From: Polaribacter reichenbachii
Lineage (GTDB): Bacteria; Bacteroidota; Bacteroidia; Flavobacteriales; Flavobacteriaceae
Assembly (NCBI RefSeq): GCF_001975665.1
Contig: NZ_CP019419.1
Location: 3,827,501 to 3,891,500 of the forward strand
Direction: 5' to 3'
Length of the DNA stretch: 64,000 nucleotides
Each line of letters begins with the position of its first letter. The first letter of the stretch is position 1. Shown in pieces: positions 9,508-19,537 of the stretch. The position numbers and the translations under genes are program-made. The notes below the pieces were generated by a model. The model was not told the DNA's origin, did no database searches, and saw nothing but the letters and a program-made list of their open reading frames with translations.

Positions 9508-12500
9508 TATCTTATTAATTGAATAAATTTAGTAATAGGTTTTGATGATCCATCATTAAAATCTAATTGATAAAAATAGACACCTGTTGGTGCAGGATTG
9601 CCATTATATGTTCCATCCCACCATAAAGGATTTACATTTCCATTATTACTGTAATTGTAAATTTCGTTTCCTTGACGATTGTAAATCGTTAATTTAAAGT
9701 TTGGATAATCTTCTATTCCAGATATTTCGAAAACATCACTTATACCATCACCATTTGGTGAAAACAAATTAGGGTAATCATTATCTTTTATAATACCTGT
9801 ACCTCTTGGAGCAGTTATGTTTGCCACATTAAAACTAAATAAATCTGCTTGTAAATACATTGTTTCTGTATCTTCGTTTAAATTATCGTTTAACGTTTTT
9901 ACTGCTTGCGTTATTGTTGATGAATATGCAGGTATTGTAACTTGTTCAGAAATTGATTCGTAATCAAAATTACCTGTTGTAGTACCATCAACAGTAATAA
10001 AATTTAAATTTATTGGTAGATAATTTTGCATTAATTCATTAGAATCATTTAAAAGATTTATTGTAAAAATTAAGCTTTTGCCTTCCACAGTTTCTTCGTT
10101 AGTGATAACTACTAGCGGATTTGGGTCTACATCTACAATTGTAGCAGTTTTGGTTAAATCTTGTGTACCAACATTGTTAGTTTGAACAACACCAACTACA
10201 TCTAAAGGTTCTTGATCTAACTCATTTAAATTATCTAAAAAAGATGAGATTGAAAATGATACTTCTGTATTTGCATTACTTTCATCAATAGTACCTTCTA
10301 TAACCAAAACTTCTGAAAATGAATCGTAATCATCTGGACTTATGGCAAAATCGTCTTGAGTATTTACATCAATTTCTATTGGTGTTGAACAAGGATGAGA
10401 AATTGTAATAGTATGCGCTAATGCAACTCCTTCATCTTCTAAAGAATTATTCATTATTATGTTTGGGGCAACGTCATTATCTAAAATTGTTCCAATACCG
10501 CTAAAATTTGTATTGATTGTGTTGTTGGATGTAATTGTACCATTTAAGGTAAAAAACTCTGTTAACTCGTAGATATTATCTTCTAGAGTTGTTGTAGAAA
10601 ACTGTTCTGTATTCATTAATGGGGGAATTGTAAATACTGTATTTAAAACACTAAAGTAATCAAAAGGAGCAATTGCAGCATCATATTGCCCAGTTATATT
10701 TGTACCATTTGCAGTTGAAAAATTTATGGTGATAGGAAATGCACTTTCTATTAATACTGAATTATCATTTTTTGTTACTAATCTTAAAGTAAAAACAAAT
10801 TCATTTCCTTCTGATAAACTAACATCATCTATAAGTACAACTATTGCAATAATTTCTCGCCAATCTCTTTCTGGAGTATCTGCATTATCAAAATTTGGAA
10901 AACTTTGTGGCGTTTGCCCATTTGTTGGGTTTAATAAACCATCATTATTATCAAAAGCATCATCTAAACCATCATTATCTGCATCAGAATTTGTGGCTAC
11001 AGTTTCTGCTGTTCCATCACTATTAGTATCCCAACCTTCTATAATATCATCTCTAATATCATTATCTGAGTTTGTATCTATGTAATCTGGAATGTTATCA
11101 TTTTCAGAATCTATAGGTGTTAATCCATTTGGATAAGCTGTATCTATACCAGCATCAGAAAAAACACCATTTATAGTTACGTAATTGTTAGTAAGTTGCG
11201 CTTCTATGTTATCTACAATTCCATCTCCATCAGCATCAATATCTAAAAAATCTGGTTTTGTTGTACCATCAGTATTTGGAATATTATAATTATTTGATGC
11301 GTTTGAACCATCATTAGTTTCATTAGAATTATCTAATCCATTAGCCCCAACATTGTTGTTCGTTCGTCCATTATTACTGGTATCATCTAAAGCATTACCT
11401 GCTTCTACAATGTCTAAAATTCCATCATTATCACTATCTAAATCAAAATGATTTGGCACACCATCATTATCAAAATCAAAAATATCAACAATTCCATCTG
11501 CATTATTATCAGCACCAAAATCGGTATCTCTGTAATTTGGTATAAAATCGGCATCATCATCATCTAAAGGATTTAAACCATCATATTCTAAAACATCTGT
11601 AATAGTATCATTATCATCATCTAAATCAATATCATCTATAATACCATCATTATCAGTATCTGTAGAAGCATTTACACTTGTTGCATTAGATGAGAATATT
11701 TGTCTATCTAAAGGATCATTAGCTGTAAATGAAGCTGAGTTAGAACCAATACAAGATTCGCTATACAAAACCGTAAATTCGATTGTAATTATTTCTCCTG
11801 TTTTTAAAACTCCAGAAGTTCCATCAAACAAATTTGTATCTGATGTACCATTATAATTTAAATTTAAATTCGGATTTGCTGTTGCTGAGGAATTAAAAAT
11901 TGTAGGTGTAGAAACAGAAAGTATATTACCACCACAAGTACTATTTAAATTATCGGTGATTTGTAATTCGTCTAACTGAACAGAATCACTTGTGTTTTCA
12001 ATAGTGATTTGATAAGTTATTTCTTCGTGTTCTAAAACACCATCTGGTACTTTTACAACATTGGTAATTGTTTTATTAGTTTTTGATTTTGCATCAAAAA
12101 TAAATCGCATACCTGCAACCGTACACGTACAATATAAATCTGATGTTATGCTTGCTGATGCTGAATTGGCAAAATAATAACGGTCTAAATGATCGCCTAA
12201 ACCATCTGACCAACTTACAAAGGTAAAAGCTCTTTTATTTGCATCTGATAAAGCGTCAAAACCATCAGCAATTCCTTGAGTTTGCGACAAACTAGTTTGA
12301 TTAAAATAGCTATAACTACCATTATCTATTGGACCTATTTTATAATAAATTTCTAAAACTACAGTTTCTCCTGCCGGCAGGATGTTATTTGGGGTTAATA
12401 AAGTTGTTTCGTTATTTCCATCATAATTGGTGTTAACTGTAACATCTGGGCCTGAAACTTGAGAGATTAGAAATTCTGTAAAAACAACTCTATTTCTAAA

Positions 12501-14543
12501 ATCGGCTAAGCCCATATTAAAATTAATATTTTGGGCATCTACAGTACCTTCATTTGTTAAAATAACAGTGTTTACGTAGTCGTAAGTTCCATCAAAGTTT
12601 ACTAAACCAGGAGGATCTAAAGACTGATTATTAAATTCTGGCACATATAAACCTGCAGAAACAACCGCTTCTGTGGTATGAAAATCATTTAAAGTGATAT
12701 CACTTGTTGCGTTATTGCCTTTGTCTGTATTTACAGTAAGTGTATTTGTAAAATTAATACCAGAACCTGATGGAGTTGGATCTGGCCTTCCATCACAAAA
12801 AGGATTTACAGTAACACAAAAACTAACAAAAATTGATTGCCTTGGATAAAGAATTAAATTATTAATAGCATTAGTATTAAAAAAGGAACTTGAACTACCA
12901 TTTAAAAATGAATTATTAATTGCTGAAATATCATAATCCATAGGAAAATAAGAACCTTCTGCAATATTTTCTACTAAATTATTACTCACTGATGCAGCTT
13001 CTACATTTACAATACAACCAGAACCAAAAGCACTTTGTAAATCATCTATTAAATCGATATTTCTAATTAATGCTGGTTCGTGTAAATCTCTAGCATTATT
13101 TCTATTTGTAAGTATTAAACTATATACAATTTTATATTCGCCATTTGCATTAAATCCTTGATTACAGCTACCAAGTTCATTTATTTCTAATAAATCTTCA
13201 GTAGGCTCTACTGTCATCAATAAATTAGAAGTAGTGGTAAAAGTACCATCAGAAATTGTATATGTAATTGTAGGTACATTACCTGTATAATTTGGTGTGG
13301 GTTCAAAAATATAACTACCATCTACTGCAACTGATAACTTACCTTCTGCTAAATTTGCTGTTTGACCTGCATTATATAAAGTTCCATTTACTGAGAATTG
13401 AGTAACTGTTACAATATCTTGTACATTAATATCTGTATCATTTGCTAAAACACCTGGTGCTGCAACAGTTAAAGTTGTATTTATATCTACAGTATCATAA
13501 TCTGTACTCGCTATCGGTGGTTCTGGTGGTAAATAGACCGTTAGATTTAAGTTGGCAGAGCTTTCAAAAACACCATCTGAAATTGTATAATTAATTTCGG
13601 AAACATCCCCAGAAAAATTTTGAGTTGGTGTGTACATATAACTCCCATTTTCTGATATAATAATTGAACCTTCTGAAAAGTTGGCTGTTTGCCCTGCATT
13701 ATAAGTTGAACTGTTTACTGAAAATTCAATAATTTTAAGTTCATCACCATCTAAATCGATATCATTATTTAAAAGACCTGGAGCTAATTCGCTTATAGAA
13801 ATATCAACAACTGTAGAATTTTCATCATCAATTGCTTCAGGGATATTTTCTACGGAAATATTTAAATCTGCAGTACTTGTAAAATTCCCATCTGAAATTG
13901 TATAATTTATGGTTGGTAAATTACCTGTAAAATCTAAAGTTGGTGTATAAGTAAAACTACCATCTGATAATATTAAAATTGCTCCTTCTGTAAAAGTTGC
14001 AGTTTGCCCTACATTATAAGTTATTCCGTTTATAGAATACTCAGTAACCACAATAACATCTCCATCTGAATCAGTATCATTATTTAAAATACCAGGTGTT
14101 GTAGTAACTAAAGCTGTGTTATTTATAGCAATATAATTATCATTATTTGCAACTGGAGCCACCTTAACAGATATGTTTAAGGTAGCTGAGCTAGTAGAAG
14201 TGCCATCTGAAATTATGTAGTTTATATCTGGTAAGTTCCCAGTAAAATTTAAACTAGGAGTAAAACTATAAGCACCATTCTCTGCAATATTTATGGTTCC
14301 TTCTGTTAGATTCGCAGTCTGATCCGCTAAAATTGTTACTCCGTTTATAGAAAATTCTGTAACGGTAATTGTATCTCCATCAGCATCAGAATCATTTGCT
14401 AAAACTCCAGGAGCAGAGACATTTATGTTTGTATTTATTAGGGCTATGTTTGTGTCATTAACAGCCAAAGGTGCAGTTTGCCCAACAAGTAATTGTGAAA
14501 CAAATAGCAGAATAATTAGGGTATTAGAAAGTTTTGTTAGCAT
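9507..14543 (-). CDS. Giant T9SS-exported adhesin with type B (gliding-motility) sorting domain
   Basis: 1678 aa surface protein. Order: signal peptide (1-21); four tandem cadherin-like/VCBS-type repeats of about 95-105 aa (to about 440), each with PGVLANDSDADGD-like loops and TISDG; a DUF11/conserved-repeat-type region (about 450-960); a thrombospondin-type-3-like run of D-rich calcium loops (DTDNDGIIDDIDLDDDND and similar, about 965-1200); Calx-beta-like domains (about 1215-1560); and the C-terminal gliding-motility domain (NLFSPNGDGISDVFEI to KFIQLIR). The type B domain directs secretion by T9SS with the adjacent PorP/SprF protein. Likely roles are adhesion or gliding; no ligand can be read from the sequence. 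Confidence 0.92.
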   Translation of the reverse strand: MLTKLSNTLIILLFVSQLLVGQTAPLAVNDTNIALINTNINVSAPGVLANDSDADGDTITVTEFSINGVTILADQTANLTEGTINIAENGAYSFTPSLNFTGNLPDINYIISDGTSTSSATLNISVKVAPVANNDNYIAINNTALVTTTPGILNNDTDSDGDVIVVTEYSINGITYNVGQTATFTEGAILILSDGSFTYTPTLDFTGNLPTINYTISDGNFTSTADLNISVENIPEAIDDENSTVVDISISELAPGLLNNDIDLDGDELKIIEFSVNSSTYNAGQTANFSEGSIIISENGSYMYTPTQNFSGDVSEINYTISDGVFESSANLNLTVYLPPEPPIASTDYDTVDINTTLTVAAPGVLANDTDINVQDIVTVTQFSVNGTLYNAGQTANLAEGKLSVAVDGSYIFEPTPNYTGNVPTITYTISDGTFTTTSNLLMTVEPTEDLLEINELGSCNQGFNANGEYKIVYSLILTNRNNARDLHEPALIRNIDLIDDLQSAFGSGCIVNVEAASVSNNLVENIAEGSYFPMDYDISAINNSFLNGSSSSFFNTNAINNLILYPRQSIFVSFCVTVNPFCDGRPDPTPSGSGINFTNTLTVNTDKGNNATSDITLNDFHTTEAVVSAGLYVPEFNNQSLDPPGLVNFDGTYDYVNTVILTNEGTVDAQNINFNMGLADFRNRVVFTEFLISQVSGPDVTVNTNYDGNNETTLLTPNNILPAGETVVLEIYYKIGPIDNGSYSYFNQTSLSQTQGIADGFDALSDANKRAFTFVSWSDGLGDHLDRYYFANSASASITSDLYCTCTVAGMRFIFDAKSKTNKTITNVVKVPDGVLEHEEITYQITIENTSDSVQLDELQITDNLNSTCGGNILSVSTPTIFNSSATANPNLNLNYNGTSDTNLFDGTSGVLKTGEIITIEFTVLYSESCIGSNSASFTANDPLDRQIFSSNATSVNASTDTDNDGIIDDIDLDDDNDTITDVLEYDGLNPLDDDDADFIPNYRDTDFGADNNADGIVDIFDFDNDGVPNHFDLDSDNDGILDIVEAGNALDDTSNNGRTNNNVGANGLDNSNETNDGSNASNNYNIPNTDGTTKPDFLDIDADGDGIVDNIEAQLTNNYVTINGVFSDAGIDTAYPNGLTPIDSENDNIPDYIDTNSDNDIRDDIIEGWDTNSDGTAETVATNSDADNDGLDDAFDNNDGLLNPTNGQTPQSFPNFDNADTPERDWREIIAIVVLIDDVSLSEGNEFVFTLRLVTKNDNSVLIESAFPITINFSTANGTNITGQYDAAIAPFDYFSVLNTVFTIPPLMNTEQFSTTTLEDNIYELTEFFTLNGTITSNNTINTNFSGIGTILDNDVAPNIIMNNSLEDEGVALAHTITISHPCSTPIEIDVNTQDDFAISPDDYDSFSEVLVIEGTIDESNANTEVSFSISSFLDNLNELDQEPLDVVGVVQTNNVGTQDLTKTATIVDVDPNPLVVITNEETVEGKSLIFTINLLNDSNELMQNYLPINLNFITVDGTTTGNFDYESISEQVTIPAYSSTITQAVKTLNDNLNEDTETMYLQADLFSFNVANITAPRGTGIIKDNDYPNLFSPNGDGISDVFEISGIEDYPNFKLTIYNRQGNEIYNYSNNGNVNPLWWDGTYNGNPAPTGVYFYQLDFNDGSSKPITKFIQLIR

Positions 14544-14584
14544 ACTATATTTTTAAAAATGGGGGAATAGTCTAAAGCTAAAAA

Positions 14585-15370
14585 CTATATTTCTAAAGTT
14601 TTATCATAAGGAATACTTTTTAAGATATGATTTATCACATTAACTCTAGCTTCAGTTTTTCTATTGGCTCTTATAATTTTCCAAGGAGAAATTTTGGTAT
14701 TTGTTCTTTCGAACATTGCATTTTTATAACCTGTGTATTGGTCCCATAAATCTTGTGCCTTTTCATCTAGCTTTGTCATTTTCCATTGTTTTAAAGGATC
14801 ACTTTTTATTTCTGCAAAACGCTTTGCCTGCTCTTTTTTAGAAATAGACATATAAATTTTTACCAAATGAATACCAGATTCTAAAATCATTCTTTCAAAA
14901 TCATTCACTTGATTCATAAAAATCTCATATTCTTCTGGTGTACAAAAACCATTTACAGGTTCTACTACTGCTCTATTGTACCAGCTTCTATCAAAAAAAA
15001 CCATTTCACCAGCTTTTGGCAATTGCTCTACATATCTTTGAAAATACCATTGCGATTTTTCGTCTTCAGTAGGTTTTGGCAATGCTACAATTCGCATAAA
15101 ACGCGGATTTATACGTTCTGTAATTCTTCTTATTGCACCACCTTTACCTGCTGCATCTCTTCCTTGAAAAACAACAATAATTCTTTCGTCGTTATTAATT
15201 ACCCAAGTTTGCAATCGAATCAACTCAGTTTGTAACTTTTTTAATTTTTTCTGATAATTTATATATCTTAAAGCTCTTTCTACATTTAAAGGTTCTTTAG
15301 ATAAAAGAGCCAATAAACCTTTTTTAGAGTTTAATTTTTTTAAATCTGATGCACTTAAATTCGTACTCAT
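14585..15370 (-). CDS. Polyphosphate kinase 2 family protein (copy 1)
   Basis: PPK2 P-loop kinase that moves phosphate between polyphosphate and nucleotides. Walker A VFQGRDAAGKGG (about 66-77), lid-side RITERINPRFMRIVALPKPTE, and Walker B FDRSWYNRAVVEPV. 261 aa, single-domain class I size. Its neighbour 5 bp upstream is a second PPK2, so the pair looks like an old tandem duplication in one operon. Whether it makes ADP/ATP or GDP/GTP, or runs toward polyP, cannot be told from motifs here. Confidence 0.92.
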   Translation of the reverse strand: MSTNLSASDLKKLNSKKGLLALLSKEPLNVERALRYINYQKKLKKLQTELIRLQTWVINNDERIIVVFQGRDAAGKGGAIRRITERINPRFMRIVALPKPTEDEKSQWYFQRYVEQLPKAGEMVFFDRSWYNRAVVEPVNGFCTPEEYEIFMNQVNDFERMILESGIHLVKIYMSISKKEQAKRFAEIKSDPLKQWKMTKLDEKAQDLWDQYTGYKNAMFERTNTKISPWKIIRANRKTEARVNVINHILKSIPYDKTLEI

Positions 15371-15375
15371 AAATT

Positions 15376-16236
15376 TTAATCTATTTGATGAATATTAGAA
15401 CGATAATAACGCATAACAATATTAGGATCAGGATTTAAAACAGTACCTGCTTCCGTTTTACCTTCGTAATCGAACTGAGATAAAACGTGTCTTATGGCTT
15501 CTAATCTTGCTACTTTTTTATCATTAGTTTTTACAATCATCCACGGACTGTAAGTAGTGTGGGTTTTGGTAAACATTTCTTCTTTGTAGTACGTATATTT
15601 ATCCCAAAGAATTTGCCCTTGTCTATCTACAGGGCTAAATTTCCAACGTTTTAAAGGATCTTCTTTTCTGCCCTCAAAACGTTTTGCTTGTTCTTCTTTA
15701 GTTATAGACAGCCAAAATTTAATAATAATTAAACCATCCTCATACATCATATGCTCAAATTCTGGTACTTGCTGTAAAAATTCTTTGTACTGCACATCTG
15801 AACAAAAACCCATTACAGGTTCTACAACTGCTCTGTTATACCAACTTCTATCAAAAAAAACAATTTCTCCAGGATTTGGTAATTCTTTAATATATCTTTG
15901 AAAATACCATTGTCCTTTTTCTACTTCAGTAGGTTTATTCAAAGCCACTAATCTACTAGAACGTGGGTTTAAATGCTCCATAAATCTACGAATATTACCA
16001 CCTTTACCTGCTGCATCTCTACCTTCAAAAATTATGGCTACTCTTTTATTATTTTTAGAAACGTAACGTTGTAATTTTACCAATTCTATTTGTAGCATAC
16101 GTAATTCGTTATTGTACGTATGTGTATTTTTTACCTTAGAGAAAGAAATATTTTTTTCTTTGATTAGGGATAATAATTCATCACTACTCTTTAAATTTTC
16201 AAAATCTTCAGCACTTAGAGTTCCCTTTGCAGTCAT
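15376..16236 (-). CDS. Polyphosphate kinase 2 family protein (copy 2)
   Basis: Second PPK2 of the tandem pair: IFEGRDAAGKGGNIRRFMEHLNPR (P-loop), ALNKPTEVEKGQWYFQRY and FDRSWYNRAVVEPVMGF. At 286 aa it has a C-terminal extension (NPDPNIVMRYYRSNIHQID) absent from the other copy. It is first in the two-gene minus-strand unit. The copies share motifs but are clearly diverged, which suggests different substrates or directions rather than redundancy; that is inference. Confidence 0.92.
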   Translation of the reverse strand: MTAKGTLSAEDFENLKSSDELLSLIKEKNISFSKVKNTHTYNNELRMLQIELVKLQRYVSKNNKRVAIIFEGRDAAGKGGNIRRFMEHLNPRSSRLVALNKPTEVEKGQWYFQRYIKELPNPGEIVFFDRSWYNRAVVEPVMGFCSDVQYKEFLQQVPEFEHMMYEDGLIIIKFWLSITKEEQAKRFEGRKEDPLKRWKFSPVDRQGQILWDKYTYYKEEMFTKTHTTYSPWMIVKTNDKKVARLEAIRHVLSQFDYEGKTEAGTVLNPDPNIVMRYYRSNIHQID

Positions 16237-16313
16237 ATCTTTTATTTGATTGGTCTAAAATAAAACCTTTTTTATAATTGCCCTAAAAATTTATAAATTT
16301 AAATTGATTCATA

Positions 16314-16321
16314 TATATTTG
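16314..16321 (+). promoter_or_regulatory. -7 box upstream of the LpxR-like gene
   Basis: TATATTTG fits TAnnTTTG and ends 6 bp before the ATG at 16328, which would give a leaderless or near-leaderless message. No good -33 element was found. Confidence 0.4.
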
Positions 16322-16327
16322 TCCACA

Positions 16328-17278
16328 ATGAAAAACCGAGTATTTATATTTCTTTTTTTTATATCGCTATCTCTTTTTTCTCAGCAAAAATACTCAAAAG
16401 AGATTAGTTTTGTGAGTGATAATGACTTGTATGTTTCTGTGAACTCAGACCGATATTACACAAACGGAATGTTTTTAACCTACAGATATCTGTCAGAAAA
16501 CAAAAATAAAAACCTAGAAAAAAAGATTTTTGAGTGGCAAATTGGTCATAAAATGTACACAGCATACAGGCCTGTAGTTAAAACTATTAATTTACACGAC
16601 AGACCATTTGCAGGTTATTTATATGCTGGTTTAGGCTTAAGAAAGGTTTATAAAAATAATAAAATTTTAAATACTTCTGTACAAATTGGTATTATTGGAC
16701 CCAATGCATATGCTAAAGAACTGCAAGATTTTATTCACGATATTTATGGTTTTGAAGAAGCTACAGGTTGGCAATATCAAATAAAAAATGCCTTCGGATT
16801 AAATTTTGGAGCAGAATACACAAATCTTTTAACCGAAAGTAAATCGAAAACTTTTGATATCTCTTGGGTTAACTCTGCTAATTTAGGAACCGTTTTTACA
16901 AATATTAATACTGGTTTAAATTTTAGGTTTGGTTTTACAGAACTTCAAAAAATGGCAAATTCTATTGCTTTTAACACAAATTTAAATGATGAAAGCACTA
17001 CATTTAAAAGAGAGGTAGAATCTTTCTTTTACATAAAACCAGCTTTACAACTCGCTTTTTACGATGCAACAATTCAAGGTAGCTTTTTAAATAAAAACAG
17101 CATTGTAACCAAAGAAATCATTCCGCTTGTTTTTAATTTAGAGTTAGGGATTAAGTTTACGGCAAATCGTTTTAATTTTGGTTATGCTTTTAATTACAAT
17201 ACAAGCAAATCTAAAGATTTAAGAAGAACAGCAGGTCATAAATACGGTGCAATAAGTGTAAATTACTTACTACATTAA
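16328..17278 (+). CDS. LpxR-like outer-membrane lipid A deacylase family protein (DUF2219)
   Basis: Signal peptide (KNRVFIFLFFISLSLFSQ) followed by the DUF2219/LpxR pattern: EISFVSDNDLYVSVNSDRYYTNGMFLTYRY near the N-terminus, DRPFAGYLYAGLG, and a C-terminal membrane strand pattern ending in INYLLH-like residues. LpxR removes the 3'-acyloxyacyl chain of lipid A using Ca2+; the N-D-Y-TNG region carries the family active-site Asn/Asp type residues. The start at 16328 gives a clean signal peptide; an in-frame start 24 bp upstream adds no sensible sequence. The 3' end overlaps the convergent helicase gene by 4 bp. Confidence 0.8.
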   Translation: MKNRVFIFLFFISLSLFSQQKYSKEISFVSDNDLYVSVNSDRYYTNGMFLTYRYLSENKNKNLEKKIFEWQIGHKMYTAYRPVVKTINLHDRPFAGYLYAGLGLRKVYKNNKILNTSVQIGIIGPNAYAKELQDFIHDIYGFEEATGWQYQIKNAFGLNFGAEYTNLLTESKSKTFDISWVNSANLGTVFTNINTGLNFRFGFTELQKMANSIAFNTNLNDESTTFKREVESFFYIKPALQLAFYDATIQGSFLNKNSIVTKEIIPLVFNLELGIKFTANRFNFGYAFNYNTSKSKDLRRTAGHKYGAISVNYLLH

Positions 17279-18699
17279 TCTATAAAAAACTCATCTTTAA
17301 AGCCTATTAAGTACAATTTATCTTGTGCTCTTGTAATAGCTGTATATAACCATCTAAAATATTCTTTAGAAACACCATCTGGCAAATAGGGTTGTTCTAT
17401 AAAAACAGTTCTCCATTGGCCTCCTTGAGATTTATGACAAGTCATAGCGTAAGAAAACTTAACTTGCAAAGCATTAAAATATTTGTTCTTTTTAATTGCC
17501 ATAAACTGCTTATATTTCGATTTTTCATCAGCATAATCTTCTCTTACAGCTTGGTACAATTTATTAGATTCATCGTAAGTTAAAGAAGGGCTTTCACTAG
17601 TTAAGGTATCTAGTAACAAAACTGTTTCGAAGGGTTGCATTTCTGGGTAATCTATCATTTTCAACTCAACTTCTGCAAATTTAAAACCATATAACTCTTT
17701 AATTGAGAATATTTTTAAAACCTGGCAAATATCTCCATTGGCAATAAAACCTGCTTTTGATGATTCATTTAACCAGAAATAGTTGTTTTTTACAACCATT
17801 ACATAATCACCAGCAGAAATTTCATTTTCTTGCCCACGAATTTTCATTCGTATTTGTTGGTTATATTGATTGGCTCTTTTATTAGAACGCACAATAAAAG
17901 CAGTATCTTCTACTCCATCTGATTCATATGCAGTTACTAAAGCATCCTCAATATCGTAACCATCTTCTAGTCTTTTTATATCAGGAAAATCGACATCAAA
18001 CTGAAAATTATCTCCATTATTTTGCAACAAGAGTCTTAATTGTGTTGCATTTGCCAAAATTCCTGAATTTTCGTGCTGACGCATTACCTCATCCAATTCT
18101 ATTTCAACAACGTTTTTATGATAATCGTAATGTAATGTTTCTTGTTCTAAAGCCGGACTTATATCTAACTTAACAGGTGGTAATTGTGCAGTATCACCAA
18201 TAAAAACTAATTTACAATTGTGCCCACTATATACATAAGATATTAAATCATCTAACAAAGAACCAGATTCAAATAGTTTTTGATTCTGACGACTGTCTGG
18301 AATCATAGAAGCCTCATCAACAATAAAAATTGTATTTCTATGTTTGTTGGTTTGCAACACAAAATCTACAGAACCATTACTTTGCTTTTTAGGAAAATAG
18401 ATTTTTTTATGAATTGTAAAGGCTGGTCTTTTAGAATAAACAGCTATAACTTTAGCAGCCCTACCAGTTGGCGCTAACAAAACTGCTTTTTTACCAGAAG
18501 CCCAAAGAGAATTCACAAAAGTACTTATAGTTGTCGTTTTACCTGTACCTGCATAACCCTTTAATAAAAACAGTTCGTCTTTATCATCATTAAAGATAAA
18601 ATTGCTTAATAATTGCAACAATTTACCTTGTTTTTGCGTTGGATTATGAGGAAACTTCTTTTGGAGTTCTTTGTAAAATTCAGCGGGTAATTTTATCAT
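17275..18699 (-). CDS. RecD-like ATP-dependent DNA helicase (SF1, UvrD-like C-terminus)
   Basis: 474 aa SF1B-type helicase: Walker A LLKGYAGTGKTTTI, motif Ia LLAPTGRAAKV, Walker B IFIVDEASMI, GDTAQLPPV (motif III), and the C-terminal motif V/VI region YAMTCHKSQGGQW and YTAITRAQDKLYLIG. The ATG at 18699 (MIKLPAEFYKEL) is chosen. The longer open frame upstream overlaps the divergent membrane-protein gene and has no family similarity. Found in many Flavobacteriaceae as a stand-alone gene; probably in DNA repair. Confidence 0.92.
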   Translation of the reverse strand: MIKLPAEFYKELQKKFPHNPTQKQGKLLQLLSNFIFNDDKDELFLLKGYAGTGKTTTISTFVNSLWASGKKAVLLAPTGRAAKVIAVYSKRPAFTIHKKIYFPKKQSNGSVDFVLQTNKHRNTIFIVDEASMIPDSRQNQKLFESGSLLDDLISYVYSGHNCKLVFIGDTAQLPPVKLDISPALEQETLHYDYHKNVVEIELDEVMRQHENSGILANATQLRLLLQNNGDNFQFDVDFPDIKRLEDGYDIEDALVTAYESDGVEDTAFIVRSNKRANQYNQQIRMKIRGQENEISAGDYVMVVKNNYFWLNESSKAGFIANGDICQVLKIFSIKELYGFKFAEVELKMIDYPEMQPFETVLLLDTLTSESPSLTYDESNKLYQAVREDYADEKSKYKQFMAIKKNKYFNALQVKFSYAMTCHKSQGGQWRTVFIEQPYLPDGVSKEYFRWLYTAITRAQDKLYLIGFKDEFFID

Positions 18700-18765
18700 A
18701 AAAAAATTAAAGCAGTAAAGATACATTTCTTTGCAAAGAAAATTTTTATCATTAAAAAAAAATTG

Positions 18766-18773
18766 TAGATTTG
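18766..18773 (+). promoter_or_regulatory. -7 box for the membrane-protein gene
   Basis: TAGATTTG matches TAnnTTTG and lies 29 bp before the ATG at 18803; the -33 region is poor. Confidence 0.45.
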
Positions 18774-18802
18774 CGATAACACTATTAAAAAACAAATAAA
18801 AA

Positions 18803-19537
18803 ATGAATTTAATACTAATGATTATAGGAGCTGTGATAGTATCAGTTCTTATCGCTTTTATTATAGTTAAATATTTACCTTTAAAGTTAAGATGGCTTCC
18901 TTCAATTTTACTGTTGGTTATAGCTGTTTTTTTAGGAGTAAAAATATACGATGGGATTATGGAACCTATCAAATTTGCTAAAGATAAAGTTGAAAAGTAC
19001 ACTCCAGTAATTGAAAGCTTAAAAATTATTAGAGATGCTGAGGTTAAATATTATGAAGTTAATGGTGTTTATACTAAAGATAAAACAGGTTTAATTAAAT
19101 TTATTGATACTGCTCAATTAGCTTTAACAGAAACAAAAACTGTAGTAGAAAAAGTTAACAAAGGTGGTGGAATTATTGTTGATGAAGAAGTAAGAGTAAC
19201 AGATACAATAGGTTACGAACCCGTTTTAAAATATTTTAAAAACAAAAATTATCAAGATATGTTCAAAGTTCCTGGTGTTGCAGGTGCTGAGTTTGAATTA
19301 GAAGTTGGTTCTGTAGAAAAAGTACAAGGTTTAGTTGTACCTACTTTTAGAGCAAGAACTCCTAAAGCAGGAATTTTAAAAGGAATGAACGAATCTTTAA
19401 TTAAACAAGAATTAGAGGCTATAGAATCAGTTCAAATTAAAGGAGAGTATGTTTCTGTAGGTTCTTTAGAAGAAGTTTCTACAGGTGGTAACTGGCCTCC
19501 TTCTTACGATAGAAAAGACGGTGCAGAAAAAGAGTAG
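18803..19537 (+). CDS. Conserved membrane protein of unknown function
   Basis: Two N-terminal hydrophobic segments (about 3-24 and 30-48) followed by a soluble domain of about 190 residues rich in charged residues (EPIKFAKDKVEKYTPVIESLKIIRDAEVKYYEVNGVYT). The segment after the membrane part resembles the N-terminal helix region of pilin-like proteins, but no pilin cleavage site is present. I do not recognise the family. It overlaps or abuts the DUF3822 gene and may be co-transcribed with it and rsmD. Confidence 0.7.
   Translation: MNLILMIIGAVIVSVLIAFIIVKYLPLKLRWLPSILLLVIAVFLGVKIYDGIMEPIKFAKDKVEKYTPVIESLKIIRDAEVKYYEVNGVYTKDKTGLIKFIDTAQLALTETKTVVEKVNKGGGIIVDEEVRVTDTIGYEPVLKYFKNKNYQDMFKVPGVAGAEFELEVGSVEKVQGLVVPTFRARTPKAGILKGMNESLIKQELEAIESVQIKGEYVSVGSLEEVSTGGNWPPSYDRKDGAEKE

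Noticed and set aside
18700-19002. Longer start for the RecD-like helicase
   Set aside because: It overlaps the divergent membrane-protein gene and has no similarity to the family.
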